Positions 46,245 through 55,753 of a stretch of DNA of 64,000 nt are shown here, in pieces. Every line of letters begins with the position of its first letter. Within the stretch, counting starts at the first letter, position 1. The notes beneath the pieces were generated by a model. The model worked only from the letters and a program-made list of their open reading frames with translations. It ran no database searches and was not told the origin of the DNA. The stretch spans positions 1 to 64,000 of the forward strand of contig CAKVEW010000014.1 of NCBI GenBank assembly GCA_934746015.1, in the 5' to 3' direction. A program made the position numbers and the translations under genes. This DNA comes from an uncultured Clostridium sp. GTDB lineage: Bacteria; Bacillota; Clostridia; Clostridiales; Clostridiaceae.

Positions 46245-47864
46245 TTATTCTTGTTCTAATATTATTTTCTTAGCTGTTAATATTGATGTAGCGCTCATTG
46301 AGAACTCATCTAAACCATATTCAACTAATGTTGGGATAGCAGTTTCGTCTCCTGCCATTTCTCCACACATTCCAACCCACTTACCATGCTTGTGAGCTCC
46401 ATCTATAGTCATCTTTATTAATCTTAATACAGCTGGATGCATTGGATTGTAAAGGTATGATACCTTTTCGCTCATTCTGTCAGCAGCTAATGTGTATTGA
46501 ATTAAGTCGTTAGTTCCAATTGAGAAGAAATCTACATGCTTAGCTAATTCATCAGCATAAACAGCAGCTGCAGGTATTTCTACCATTATACCCCATTGGA
46601 TTTTTTCTGAGTATTCTTTTCCTTCTGCCTTTAATTCAGCCTTACATTCATCAACGAATTCTTTAGCAGCTTGGAATTCTTCTAAGCCTGAAATCATTGG
46701 GAACATAACTGCAAGGTTTCCATATACAGAAGCTCTAAGTAATGCTCTGATTTGTACCTTGAATATGTCTTTTCTATCTAAACATAATCTAATTGCTCTA
46801 TAACCTAAGAATGGGTTCATTTCTTGTGGTAATGGTAAGTATGGAAGTGTTTTATCTCCACCAATATCTAGTGTTCTTATTACAACTTGCTTTCCATCCA
46901 TTATTTCAAGAACCTTCTTATAAGCTTCGAATTGTTCTTCTTCTGTTGGAGCTGAGTCTCTATCCATGTATAAGAATTCAGTTCTGAATAATCCAACACC
47001 GTCTCCACCGTTAGCAACTACTGCTTCAGCATCTGCAGGTGATCCGATATTTCCACAAACTTCAACTCTTCTTCCTGATTTAGTAACTGTTTTAACTGTT
47101 ATTAATTTCTTTAATTCTTCTTGTTCTGCTAAGAATTTTTCTCTCTTTGCAGTATATTCATCTATAACTGATTGTTCTGGGTTTATTATACATATACCTT
47201 CGATACCATCAACTATAACCATATCTCCATTTTTAACGGAAGTTGTTATATCTTTTAATCCAACTATTGCAGGAATTTCTAATGTTCTAGCCATTATAGC
47301 TGAGTGAGAAGTTCTTCCTCCAATATTAGTTAAGAAACCAACTACCTTACTTCTATCTAATTGAGCTGTATCTGATGGAGTTAAATCATGAGCTACAACT
47401 ACTGTATTAGCTTCTGTAATAGCAAAAGCATCTCCACCCTTACCTGCTAAGTTAGAAATGATTCTCTTTGATACGTCCTTTATATCAGCAGCTCTTTCTT
47501 TCATATATTCATCTTCCATTGAATCGAATATCATTACAAATGTATTGGTAACATTTTCAACTGCTTTCATTGCATTTACTTTATTTGATTCAATTTCTAA
47601 TAACATTCCACCTGTAAACTCAGGATCATCTAATAAAGTTAGATGAGCTTCGAAAACTTGAGCTTCATGCTCTCCTATTTCCTTTAAAGCCTTATCTCTA
47701 ATAGCAGATAATTGAACTTTTGATTGTTCTAAAGCTTTTTTTAGAACTTCTTTTTCAGCTTCTATATCTGAAACCTTAGCATCTGTTATTACTATCTCTT
47801 CATGTTCTTGTAAAAATACTTTTCCTATTGCATATCCCTTAGATGCAGCTATACCTTTTTTCAT
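46245..47864 (-). CDS. ptsI: PTS enzyme I (PEP-protein phosphotransferase)
   Basis: General cytoplasmic PTS protein that takes phosphate from PEP and passes it to HPr, here ultimately to the mannitol permeases. The 539-residue length is slightly short of the usual 570-575. The phosphorylated His is His187 in GGRTSHSAIMA; the PEP-binding TIM barrel has FRTEFLYMDR (about 294-303), and the C-terminal GMCGEMAGDE is present. No ptsH lies next to it, so ptsI is monocistronic here. GGAGG lies 8 nt before the ATG. Confidence 0.95.
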   Translation of the reverse strand: MKKGIAASKGYAIGKVFLQEHEEIVITDAKVSDIEAEKEVLKKALEQSKVQLSAIRDKALKEIGEHEAQVFEAHLTLLDDPEFTGGMLLEIESNKVNAMKAVENVTNTFVMIFDSMEDEYMKERAADIKDVSKRIISNLAGKGGDAFAITEANTVVVAHDLTPSDTAQLDRSKVVGFLTNIGGRTSHSAIMARTLEIPAIVGLKDITTSVKNGDMVIVDGIEGICIINPEQSVIDEYTAKREKFLAEQEELKKLITVKTVTKSGRRVEVCGNIGSPADAEAVVANGGDGVGLFRTEFLYMDRDSAPTEEEQFEAYKKVLEIMDGKQVVIRTLDIGGDKTLPYLPLPQEMNPFLGYRAIRLCLDRKDIFKVQIRALLRASVYGNLAVMFPMISGLEEFQAAKEFVDECKAELKAEGKEYSEKIQWGIMVEIPAAAVYADELAKHVDFFSIGTNDLIQYTLAADRMSEKVSYLYNPMHPAVLRLIKMTIDGAHKHGKWVGMCGEMAGDETAIPTLVEYGLDEFSMSATSILTAKKIILEQE

Positions 47865-47958
47865 TATTGAGATTCCTCCTTAAATAATAGCTATAAATTT
47901 AAATAGTATATGAATTTATAGATTTACTAATCTATTTATTTAATTACAACTATATTGT

Positions 47959-47986
47959 ATTATAACATATTTTTTCTTTATGTTAA
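47959..47986 (-). promoter_or_regulatory. probable ptsI promoter
   Basis: Minus-strand TTAACA (47986-47981), 16-nt spacer, TATAAT (47964-47959). A small hairpin ATAGATT / AATCTAT lies in the leader near 47918-47935. Confidence 0.6.
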
Positions 47987-48117
47987 CATAAATACACGTA
48001 ATTTTTATAATTTTCTATCTCTATTTTATTTAAATTATATATTTTATTTGTATATTTTCTATATAAATAAATTTTAGTTAAAAATATTTCCATTTATTTC
48101 AATATATATTAAATCAA
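47987..48117. other. AT-rich gap between ptsI and nrdB
   Basis: The gap 47865-48222 has the ptsI promoter at its left and the nrdB terminator at its right; the stretch between is very AT-rich with no gene or clear signal. Confidence 0.6.
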
Positions 48118-48160
48118 AAAAGGGTTCTATCATAATAATTATATTTGATAAAACCCTTTT
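48118..48160 (-). terminator. terminator after nrdB
   Basis: Stem AAAAGGGTT.TATCA with its complement (one bulge on each side), followed on the minus strand by TTTTTTG. Confidence 0.85.
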
Positions 48161-48222
48161 ATATTAATCTAAATATATTTCATTGAAAAATTACTTTTCT
48201 CTAGTATTAAAGTTTCTTAAAA

Positions 48223-49257
48223 TTATAAATCATCTATTAATGCTCCAGCTTTTGCATAAGCTGTTGATTTTGCTTCAAAGAAATCAGTTTTTACAGAATT
48301 TGCATCTGCTAAGATATCTACCCAGGCGGCTGGATTAGTTATATGTCCTTCATATATTTCTTCTAATCCAATTGCTCTCATTCTTATGTTACCTAAATAT
48401 TTTATATAATCAGTTATTAAATTCTTATTTATTCCTTGAATACTATCTCCAATAACATAGTGTCCCCATGAAATTTCATGCTTTACTGCTATCTCCATCA
48501 TTTCTTTTAATTCTTCTTTTAAATCTTCTGTAAATATTTCTGGTTCTTCTAATTGTAATTCCTTTAATATATTTCTAAATAACCAAAGATGAGTATTTTC
48601 ATCTCTATTTATATATCTTATCTCTTGAGCTGACCCTGGCATTTTCCCATTTCTTTCAAGATTGTAAAAGAACATAAATCCTGAGTAGAAGTAAATTCCT
48701 TCTAATATGTAATTTGCCATTAAAGTCTTAACTAAATTTCTTTCTGTTGGATCATTTAAAAAATTATTATAAAGCTCTCCTATAAACTTATTTCTCTCTA
48801 ATAGGATTTCATCATCCTTCCATTGATATAATATTTCATTTCTCTTTTCAGGAGAGCAAATAGTATCTAACATATAGCTATAGCTTTGAGAATGAACAGC
48901 TTCTTGAAAAGCTTGAATTGTTAAACATAAATTCACTTCACTAGCAGTTATATAGCTATTTATATTTGATAAGTTTGCTGTTTGAATTGAGTCTAGGAAT
49001 ATTAGGAATGAAAGAATTTTATCATAAGCTGTTCTTTCTTCCTTAGTTAGCCTATTATAATCTTTTAAATCCTGAGAGAGATTTATTTCTTCTGGAATCC
49101 AAAAGTTATTCATTGCCTGCCTATACCAATCTGAAACCCACTTGTATTTCATATTATTGAAGTCATTTAAATTAGTTGTATTTCCATTTATCATTCTCTT
49201 TTTTGATGTTTCTATATCACCGAACTCATTAAAAAGAGGCTTCTTATTAACAAACAT
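48223..49257 (-). CDS. nrdB: class Ia ribonucleotide reductase, beta subunit
   Basis: Radical-generating subunit of aerobic ribonucleotide reductase, 344 residues. Di-iron ligands and radical tyrosine match the pattern: Asp89, Glu119, His122 and Tyr126 in QEAVHSQSY, then Glu in NYILEGIYFY and Glu/His in DENTHLW. The Tyr is intact, so a tyrosyl radical type is expected. It follows nrdA by 34 nt. An oxygen-dependent RNR in a likely anaerobe suggests tolerance of oxygen exposure; clostridia also usually carry the anaerobic NrdD enzyme elsewhere. Confidence 0.95.
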   Translation of the reverse strand: MFVNKKPLFNEFGDIETSKKRMINGNTTNLNDFNNMKYKWVSDWYRQAMNNFWIPEEINLSQDLKDYNRLTKEERTAYDKILSFLIFLDSIQTANLSNINSYITASEVNLCLTIQAFQEAVHSQSYSYMLDTICSPEKRNEILYQWKDDEILLERNKFIGELYNNFLNDPTERNLVKTLMANYILEGIYFYSGFMFFYNLERNGKMPGSAQEIRYINRDENTHLWLFRNILKELQLEEPEIFTEDLKEELKEMMEIAVKHEISWGHYVIGDSIQGINKNLITDYIKYLGNIRMRAIGLEEIYEGHITNPAAWVDILADANSVKTDFFEAKSTAYAKAGALIDDL

Positions 49258-49291
49258 ACCGTTCCTCCCAAATATTTTATTCTCTAATTAA

Positions 49292-51520
49292 TTATGCTGA
49301 ACAACTTTCGCAATCACTAACTGTTAATGATTTTGATCTTACATAATAAATTGATTTCACTCCAGCTTTGCAAGCTTCTATATATAAATTCATAATTTGT
49401 CTCATAGTATAACTTGTAGTTATATATAAATTAAAAGATTGCCCTTGGTCTATGTGTCTTTGTCTTATTCCATTAATTTGAACACACCACTTTTGATCTA
49501 TATTATAAGCTGAATTATAATACCAGTAATTTTCTTCATTTAAATTAGGTGCTGTCTTTGGTATTATACTTCCCTTTTTCTCTTCTAACCAAAATCTAGC
49601 CATTACTGGATCTATTCCTTCTGATGTTCCTGCTATTGTTGCTGTTGAACCATTTGGGGCTACCGCAATTAAATATCCATTTCTAAGGCCATATTTTAAT
49701 ACTTCTTCTCTAAGCTCATTCCACTTTTCTGAGTTATATCCTCTAAGTCTAAAGTATTCCCCAGTTTGCCAGTCTGAACCCTCAAAGCAAGAATATCTTC
49801 CCTTTTCCTTAGCAATGTTCATACTAGCCTTTATAGCATGATAATTTATTCTTTCATATACATCATCAGCAAAATCCTTATGTTCCTCTGCTGTCCAATG
49901 AATTAAATTATTTGCAAGCATATGATGATATCCGCTAGTTCCTAGTCCTATTGCTCTGTACTTCTTATTAGTTACTTCTGCAAATGGAACTGAATAATAA
50001 TTTAAGTCTATTACATTATCCATAGCTCTTATTTGGGTTTCTACAACATATCCAAGCTCCTCATCATTTTTAACTTCTACATTGCCTAAAACTACTGAAG
50101 ATAAATTGCAAACTACGAAGTCTCCTGCTTTAGTTTTCTCAACAATAATAGTATCTCCATTTTCATCTGTGATTTCTGACTTTTCTATATCCATAGCGCT
50201 CATGTTTTGCATAATTTCTGTACAAAGATTTGATGAATAAATCATTCCCTTGTGTTTATTAGGATTCATCTTATTTACTGTATCTCTATAAAAAGCAAAT
50301 GGTGTTCCTGTTTCTGCTGCACTCTTTATTATAAGTCTAACTATATCTTTAACAGGCATTACTCTTTTGCTTATATTTTCATCTTCAACGCATTCATAAT
50401 ATCTTTTTTCCCACTCTTCACCATAGAAATCTTCTAATGAATATCCCTTAGCTAATCTAATTTCATGTGGACACATCATATACCAATTAGCATCTATATC
50501 TGTTTCTGCTAATTTCCAGAACAAATCTGGATAACATAATCCTGGGAAAATATCATGTGCTTTCTTTCTATCATCACCATTATTAGTTTTTAGTTGCAAG
50601 AATTCTGGTAAATCCTTATGCCAAGCATCTAACCATATAGCAACTGATCCGTTTCTTACCCCTAATTGATCTACTGCAATTGCAGTATCATTAAATAACT
50701 TAATCCATGGTATTACTCCACCTGAAGCACCTTTAAATCCTCTTATAGGTGATTCTAACCCTCTGACCTTTCCTATGTATATTCCCATTCCACCACCAAA
50801 CTTTGATACTTCTGCAAAGTTATCTAGTGATTTATATATTCCTTTTAAGCTATCATCTACTGTATCTATAAAACAAGAACTTAATTGATAAAATGGCTTT
50901 CTTGCATTTGACATAGTTGGTGTAGCCATAGTAGCCTTTAATGAGCTTAATACATCATAAAATCTTTTAGCCCAAGCTACTCTATTTTCTTTTTTTTCTG
51001 GCACAGCAAGGTGCATAGCTATTCCCATAAACATTTGTTGTGGTAACTCTAATTTACTTCTATCATAATCTTGAATTAAATATCTCTTTGCTAAAAGATT
51101 AATACCACTATAAGTAAACAAGAAATCTCTTTCTGGTTTTATTTCTTTTTCTAATTCTAAAATCTCATCCTTAGTATAATTTTCTAATATATACTTTCCA
51201 TACAAGCCCTTATTAGTTAATTCTTCTATAAATCCATACAAATCACCATATAGTTCATGATCTTCACTTAAATTTCTATTACTTCTTACTTCATCATATA
51301 GCTTATATACATAAAGTTTTTCTGAAATCTTTTGCCAATCTGGTTCAGTATCTGTAGTTAATTCTAATGAAACTTGTATAATAGAATCTCTTACCTCATC
51401 TTTAGTCATATTCGGTCTTATTATATGATTCAACGCTTCTAAAAGCCTTTCTTCCGTATATAATCCATCCCTTTTATTCATCCCAATTAAAGCATCTCTG
51501 CAAACATTTAACAAATTCAT
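49292..51520 (-). CDS. nrdA: class Ia ribonucleotide reductase, alpha subunit
   Basis: Catalytic subunit, 742 residues. Active-site residues are all present: Cys216 and Cys471 (redox pair), Asn431, Cys433 (thiyl) and Glu435 in SNLCTEI; the radical-path tyrosines lie near the C-terminus, which ends CESCSA, the swinging thiol pair. The N-terminus (1-75) does not show a clear ATP-cone with the usual VxKRDG start; only KRDGLYTEERL at 16-26 recalls it, so the allosteric activity site may be degenerate. The upstream region carries two NrdR-like boxes. First gene of the nrdA-nrdB operon. Confidence 0.95.
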   Translation of the reverse strand: MNLLNVCRDALIGMNKRDGLYTEERLLEALNHIIRPNMTKDEVRDSIIQVSLELTTDTEPDWQKISEKLYVYKLYDEVRSNRNLSEDHELYGDLYGFIEELTNKGLYGKYILENYTKDEILELEKEIKPERDFLFTYSGINLLAKRYLIQDYDRSKLELPQQMFMGIAMHLAVPEKKENRVAWAKRFYDVLSSLKATMATPTMSNARKPFYQLSSCFIDTVDDSLKGIYKSLDNFAEVSKFGGGMGIYIGKVRGLESPIRGFKGASGGVIPWIKLFNDTAIAVDQLGVRNGSVAIWLDAWHKDLPEFLQLKTNNGDDRKKAHDIFPGLCYPDLFWKLAETDIDANWYMMCPHEIRLAKGYSLEDFYGEEWEKRYYECVEDENISKRVMPVKDIVRLIIKSAAETGTPFAFYRDTVNKMNPNKHKGMIYSSNLCTEIMQNMSAMDIEKSEITDENGDTIIVEKTKAGDFVVCNLSSVVLGNVEVKNDEELGYVVETQIRAMDNVIDLNYYSVPFAEVTNKKYRAIGLGTSGYHHMLANNLIHWTAEEHKDFADDVYERINYHAIKASMNIAKEKGRYSCFEGSDWQTGEYFRLRGYNSEKWNELREEVLKYGLRNGYLIAVAPNGSTATIAGTSEGIDPVMARFWLEEKKGSIIPKTAPNLNEENYWYYNSAYNIDQKWCVQINGIRQRHIDQGQSFNLYITTSYTMRQIMNLYIEACKAGVKSIYYVRSKSLTVSDCESCSA

Positions 51521-51534
51521 AATTTTCCCCTTCC

Positions 51535-51619
51535 ACTACATATAGTATATATTTAAAAACTGCTTAGAGAAATATACAACATATAGATACATTATAATTA
51601 TCTTTCTTCTTATTGTAAA
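51535..51619 (-). promoter_or_regulatory. nrdAB promoter with two NrdR-like boxes
   Basis: Minus-strand TTTACA (51619-51614), 17-nt spacer, TATAAT (51596-51591). Two similar 16-bp sites follow, ACAACATATAGATACA (51576-51591, overlapping the -10) and ACTACATATAGTATAT (51535-51550), with starts 41 nt apart, about four helical turns. Tandem NrdR boxes are known before nrd operons; assignment is by similarity. Confidence 0.6.
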
Positions 51620-51643
51620 AGTTCAGATTTTAATAATAAAATA

Positions 51644-51680
51644 GAAAAAGGAGATATCTCTTTTAATACCTCCTTTTTTC
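51644..51680 (-). terminator. terminator after arsC-like gene
   Basis: Stem GAAAAAGGAG / CTCCTTTTTTC with an inner AGATA/TAT pairing; minus-strand T-run follows. Confidence 0.78.
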
Positions 51681-51736
51681 ATCAACTGTCAAATAATATT
51701 AATTATTTTTAAAAATTTATATTTTGAAAATAATAG

Positions 51737-52093
51737 TTATTTCAATTCCTTATTCCATTCTTCTTCTTTAAATCCTACTAACACTTTATCATCTTTAACA
51801 ACTATTGGTCTTTTAACCAACATACCATTAGTAGCTAATATATCTAAAAGCTCATCTTCAGGTAAAACTTTAACTTTATCCTTTAGTTGCATTTCTCTAT
51901 AAAGTACTCCTGAAGTATTAAAGAATTTATTTATTGTTAAACCACTTTTTCTAAGCCAATCCTTTAATTCATCCTTTGTAGGATTTTCTTCTGCTATATG
52001 CCTATCTATAAATTCAATATTATTTTCTTCTAAATACTTTTTAGCTCTTCTGCATGTAGTACACTTTGGATATTCTACAAATAAAATTGCCAT
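51737..52093 (-). CDS. ArsC/Spx-family thioredoxin-like protein
   Basis: Spx/ArsC superfamily protein, 118 residues. It has the CxxC-type motif CTTC at 11-14 (ECPKCTTCRRAKKYL), then WLRKSGLTINKFFNTSGVLYR (about 47-67), RPIVVKDDKVLVGF at about 95-108. This matches YusI/YffB-like proteins rather than the regulator Spx, which keeps CxxC but has an RPI near 92 and interacts with RNA polymerase. Real arsenate reduction is not shown. The gene is monocistronic, lying after a two-component system gene. Confidence 0.82.
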   Translation of the reverse strand: MAILFVEYPKCTTCRRAKKYLEENNIEFIDRHIAEENPTKDELKDWLRKSGLTINKFFNTSGVLYREMQLKDKVKVLPEDELLDILATNGMLVKRPIVVKDDKVLVGFKEEEWNKELK

Positions 52094-52143
52094 ATTATCA
52101 CTCCTTAATTACTAATACTAATTTCTACCATTATACCATAATA

Positions 52144-53928
52144 TTACTTAGGTATAGTAAGATATATTTTAAACATATCTCCTTCTACTTCAATCTTTAT
52201 AACTCCATTATGAAGTTCTACTATACTCTTCGTTATTGCAAGCCCCATTCCTGAGCCTTCTACTGAAGAATTTCTAGACTTATCAGCTCTTGTGAACCTT
52301 TCAAAAATATCTTCAGTATTGAAGTCTAATTCATAGTTAGAAATGTTTTTAAATGAGATTTCAACTGAATTCTCTTTAGAAGTAATATCTACGTATACTC
52401 TAGTGTCATTTAAGGAATATTTTAAAGCATTAACTATTAAGTTTTCAAAGACTCTAGACATTAACTTACCATCTAAATCTAAGATAATCTCTTCCTCGTT
52501 TGAATTAACTTTAAACTCTATATTCTTTTCTTCATAAAGATTTGAATATTCTCCAACACCTTGATAAACTAATGATACTATATCTAAAGGTTGTTTTTCT
52601 ATTTTCATCTTTCCACTATTTAATTTTGAAGCTTCAAATAAATCTTCGATTAGACTCTTTAGTCTTTTTGAACTTCTATCTAATATCATTAAATAATCTT
52701 TTCTTTCCTCTTCTGTTATATTAGATTCATTTAATATATTTACGTAATTAATAATTGAGGTTAATGGAGTTTTTAAGTCATGTGAGACATTAGAAATTAA
52801 TTCTGTTTTTAACTTTTCATTTCTAACTTGTTCATTTAGGGCTATTTTATACCCTTCTTTAATCTTATCTATATTTTCAACTAACTCTCTAACTTCCCTT
52901 TCCCCTATATTTCCAAGCGTGTATTCTAAATCTCCAGAGTTTATTTTCTTTAATCCATCATTAATAATAGTAATATCTAAACTCTTTTTTAATGAATATA
53001 AAACACATACTAATGGAATTAGCACTAATATTAATGTTCCCTTAAATGGATATTTAGTTAAAAATGTTACAAGTAAATTTTGATTTCTTATGCCTGCAAC
53101 TAAATAAAGATAAACTAAAATTACAGCAATAGCTGCTCCAAATGATATTAATATCTTATTTCTTGTTGCTCTATATCTATATCCATATCTTATTACATAA
53201 ATTAACCTTTTTAATGCCTTTATTTCTAAATGAATATTATTTCTATTAAAAATCAAATTAAATATTACCTTTATTAATAAAACTATTGTAATAATAGTAG
53301 CTACTATCATAGTTTTAGCTGTTAAAGCTTCAGTCTTTATAGTATAGGCATATGAATCAGGATTGCTATAATATATTTCTATATATTTATCTATATACTT
53401 TAAATTTGTTTTATCTGGCATACTCATTATATAGTAATTATACTTATCTTTATTATCTAATCTAACGGAAGATAATCCCCATTCTTTCAAATATGAATTT
53501 ACAGTATCTTCTAATAAAGGAACATTATTATCTTCTTGTTTTACAGAATTAAATAAGTTTACATCATTAGTTGTAAACTCCCCTGTTTCTTTATTAATCA
53601 AAACATAAAATATATTATCATTATAATAAGGATCCCCTGCTAAATGCTCATTTTCATATTTTATTGCACTTATATCCTCTAAATCATTTGTATTTGTATA
53701 TATATATTTTGAAATACTTTTACTTTCATAATATATCATTGATTGCATATACTTATCTTTATTAAATAAGGCATCAAAAGTATTTAAGTTTAAATTTTCT
53801 GACGAATTATTAAATGCTTGATAATATCCTGTAATTAGCAATATTATTGATATAGCAAGAATTAAAAGTTCTCCCCCCCATACCCCATTTAAATATCGTT
53901 TAATTTTCTCTTTCAATTTTATATCCAA
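52144..53928 (-). CDS. sensor histidine kinase
   Basis: Membrane sensor kinase of the OmpR-type pairs, about 590 residues. Helices at about 19-35, 205-228, 259-280 and 297-312; between the first two lies an extracellular sensor of about 170 residues, unlike a PAS or Cache I can name. Then HAMP-like linker, HisKA with the phospho-His at 383 (VSHDLKTPLTS), and HATPase_c with the N box NLIVNALKYS and G box GSGMGLAI. Start uncertain: TTG at 53928 is too near GGGGAG; TTG at 53916 is possible. It overlaps the response regulator gene by 29 nt. Stimulus unknown. Confidence 0.88.
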   Translation of the reverse strand: MDIKLKEKIKRYLNGVWGGELLILAISIILLITGYYQAFNNSSENLNLNTFDALFNKDKYMQSMIYYESKSISKYIYTNTNDLEDISAIKYENEHLAGDPYYNDNIFYVLINKETGEFTTNDVNLFNSVKQEDNNVPLLEDTVNSYLKEWGLSSVRLDNKDKYNYYIMSMPDKTNLKYIDKYIEIYYSNPDSYAYTIKTEALTAKTMIVATIITIVLLIKVIFNLIFNRNNIHLEIKALKRLIYVIRYGYRYRATRNKILISFGAAIAVILVYLYLVAGIRNQNLLVTFLTKYPFKGTLILVLIPLVCVLYSLKKSLDITIINDGLKKINSGDLEYTLGNIGEREVRELVENIDKIKEGYKIALNEQVRNEKLKTELISNVSHDLKTPLTSIINYVNILNESNITEEERKDYLMILDRSSKRLKSLIEDLFEASKLNSGKMKIEKQPLDIVSLVYQGVGEYSNLYEEKNIEFKVNSNEEEIILDLDGKLMSRVFENLIVNALKYSLNDTRVYVDITSKENSVEISFKNISNYELDFNTEDIFERFTRADKSRNSSVEGSGMGLAITKSIVELHNGVIKIEVEGDMFKIYLTIPK

Positions 53929-54595
53929 CTCCCCACACTACTTTAATATATTCTGGGTCTTTTGTATTTAATTCTATTTTTTCTCTTATCCTTCTTATAT
54001 GAACAGTTACAGTATTTTCACTTCTATAAAATGGTTCTTCCCAAACCTTTTCATATATTTCTTTAATTGAAAAAACTTTACCTAAATTTGAAGCTAAAAG
54101 CTGAAGTATTTTAAACTCAGTTGCTGTAACCTTTACTTCATCTCCTCTTAAGTAAATTGTCTTTTCTTTATTATTAATTACTAAATCCTTAACTTCTATT
54201 ATATCAGGGCTTTCACCTTCTAATTCTAATGGCTTTTGATATCTTCTTAGCTGTGATTTAACTCTTGCAACTAACTCCAAGTGATTAAATGGTTTTGCTA
54301 TATAATCATCTGCTCCAACATTAAGTCCTAATATCTTATCACTATCTTCACCCTTGGCTGATAACATAATTATTGGCAAGTTTCTTTTTTCTCTAATTTT
54401 TAAACAAGTCTTTATTCCATCCATTCTTGGCATCATTATATCAAGTACAATTAAATGTATTTTTTCTCTATCTAGGATTTCTAGGGCTTCAACACCATCT
54501 TGTGCCTTAAAAACCTTCATTCCTTCTCCTCTTAGATATATGTCAATGGCATCTCTAATTTCTTTTTCATCATCTACTACTAATACATTAAACAT
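53900..54595 (-). CDS. OmpR-family response regulator
   Basis: Response regulator of the partner kinase, 231 residues. The receiver domain (about 1-118) has the phosphorylatable Asp52 in IVLDIMMPR and the conserved Lys in AKPFNH; the C-terminal winged helix (about 130-230) ends VRRIREKIELNTKDPEYIKVVWGVGYK-like, typical for OmpR/PhoB. The ATG at 54595 is chosen because AAGGGG lies upstream at 11 nt; a GTG at 54607 overlaps that site. Its end overlaps the kinase start, so the pair is coupled. Confidence 0.92.
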   Translation of the reverse strand: MFNVLVVDDEKEIRDAIDIYLRGEGMKVFKAQDGVEALEILDREKIHLIVLDIMMPRMDGIKTCLKIREKRNLPIIMLSAKGEDSDKILGLNVGADDYIAKPFNHLELVARVKSQLRRYQKPLELEGESPDIIEVKDLVINNKEKTIYLRGDEVKVTATEFKILQLLASNLGKVFSIKEIYEKVWEEPFYRSENTVTVHIRRIREKIELNTKDPEYIKVVWGVGYKIEREN

Positions 54596-54710
54596 ATTAT
54601 TAAACACCCCTTGATTTTTTCTATCCTATAATTATAATATCTTATATTGTGACATTTTACTAATTATAAAAATTACATTTTTATTAAAATAGCAAAATAT
54701 ATAAATAATA

Positions 54711-54739
54711 TTAACATAAGGACTTATTTAATATATAAT
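54711..54739 (+). promoter_or_regulatory. promoter of yitT-family gene
   Basis: TTAACA (54711-54716), 17-nt spacer, TATAAT (54734-54739), giving a short leader before AAGGAG at 54767. Confidence 0.72.
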
Positions 54740-54778
54740 CAGTTTGTGTAGATTACTTATAAATTTAAGGAGTTTCAA

Positions 54779-55639
54779 ATGTTTCGTAGTATTTCAATTA
54801 ATAAACACATGATTTTAGATTTTATTCTTATTTTTATCGGATGCATTATAGCATCTCTTGGTGTTAACTTATTCTTAGTTAATGCTCAATTGCTAAGTGG
54901 AGGTGCAACTGGTGTAGCACTAATTCTTCAATATTTATATAATATACCTTCAGGTATAACTGTATTTTTAATTAATATACCATTATTCTTTCTTAGCTAT
55001 AAAACTTTAAATAAAAAATTCACTTTATATTCTGCTGTTGGTATGGCATCTTTATCATTTTCTTTAATGATAACTAAACCTTTATCACACTTAGTAAAAG
55101 TAGATGATTTATTACTTTACTGTATTTATGGTGGAGTTTTATGTGGATTAGGATATGGGCTTGTATTTTCTAGAAATGGGTCTACAGGAGGAACAGATAT
55201 AATTACAATGGTTCTTAGAAAGAAGTATTCTAATTTTGAGATTGGTAAACTTAGTTTTGGACTTAATTGCGTTATAGTCTTTATAGGTGCCTTAATCTTT
55301 GGACTTCCAAAAGCCTTATATACTTTAATTTCTATGTTTGTACAAGGAACATTAGTTGATAGGGTTATTAATGGTTTTAATAGTAAAAAGCTTTTATTAA
55401 TATTAACTGAAAAAGAAGAAGATATAATTCAATATGTTATTAAAGATATGAATAGAGGTGTTACTTCTCTTATAGCAGAAGGAGAATATACTCATGAATT
55501 AAAGAAAATGCTTTACATAGCAGTTACTTCATCTCAAATGATTCATTTAAAAAATAAAATCTTAAGAATAGATCCTAAGGCATTTATTACTATAATAGAT
55601 GTGTCAGAAGTTAATGGAAAAGGCTTCTACAAAATTTAA
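54779..55639 (+). CDS. YitT-family membrane protein
   Basis: Integral membrane protein of the YitT/DUF161 group with a C-terminal DUF2179 domain, 286 residues. Five to six hydrophobic helices occupy about 10-190; segments such as LLSGGATGVALIL and GLVFSRNGSTGGTDIITMVLRK (about 131-152) are family-typical. The soluble C-terminal domain (about 205-286) has the EGEYT..KKMLYIAV..R pattern. Function not established. AAGGAG lies 7 nt before the ATG. On the + strand, facing the minus-strand fumarase genes, with hairpins in the gap. Confidence 0.88.
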   Translation: MFRSISINKHMILDFILIFIGCIIASLGVNLFLVNAQLLSGGATGVALILQYLYNIPSGITVFLINIPLFFLSYKTLNKKFTLYSAVGMASLSFSLMITKPLSHLVKVDDLLLYCIYGGVLCGLGYGLVFSRNGSTGGTDIITMVLRKKYSNFEIGKLSFGLNCVIVFIGALIFGLPKALYTLISMFVQGTLVDRVINGFNSKKLLLILTEKEEDIIQYVIKDMNRGVTSLIAEGEYTHELKKMLYIAVTSSQMIHLKNKILRIDPKAFITIIDVSEVNGKGFYKI

Positions 55640-55650
55640 TTATATAGAAT

Positions 55651-55726
55651 AGACCTATATACATATAATGCTCAGTTCGACCTAGCAAGTTCCAAGTCGA
55701 CTTACACATTATATGTATATAGGTCT
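55651..55726. repeat. 20-bp perfect inverted repeat with nested hairpin
   Basis: Arms AGACCTATATACATATAATG and complement (55651-55670 / 55707-55726), 36-nt spacer holding an inner hairpin AGT.CGAC / GTCGACT. On the minus strand the inner loop begins CTTGGA and ends AGG. No T-run follows on either strand, so it is not a standard terminator despite its place between convergent genes. Confidence 0.85.
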
Positions 55727-55753
55727 TATAGTTATAAAATTAAAATATTCTTC

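Noticed and set aside
51737..52093. Spx global regulator
   Set aside because: It has a CxxC but the overall pattern fits YusI/YffB-like ArsC-family proteins better; regulator function not supported.
55651..55726. Ordinary bidirectional terminator
   Set aside because: Stem is long but no T-run follows on either strand; kept as an inverted repeat instead.
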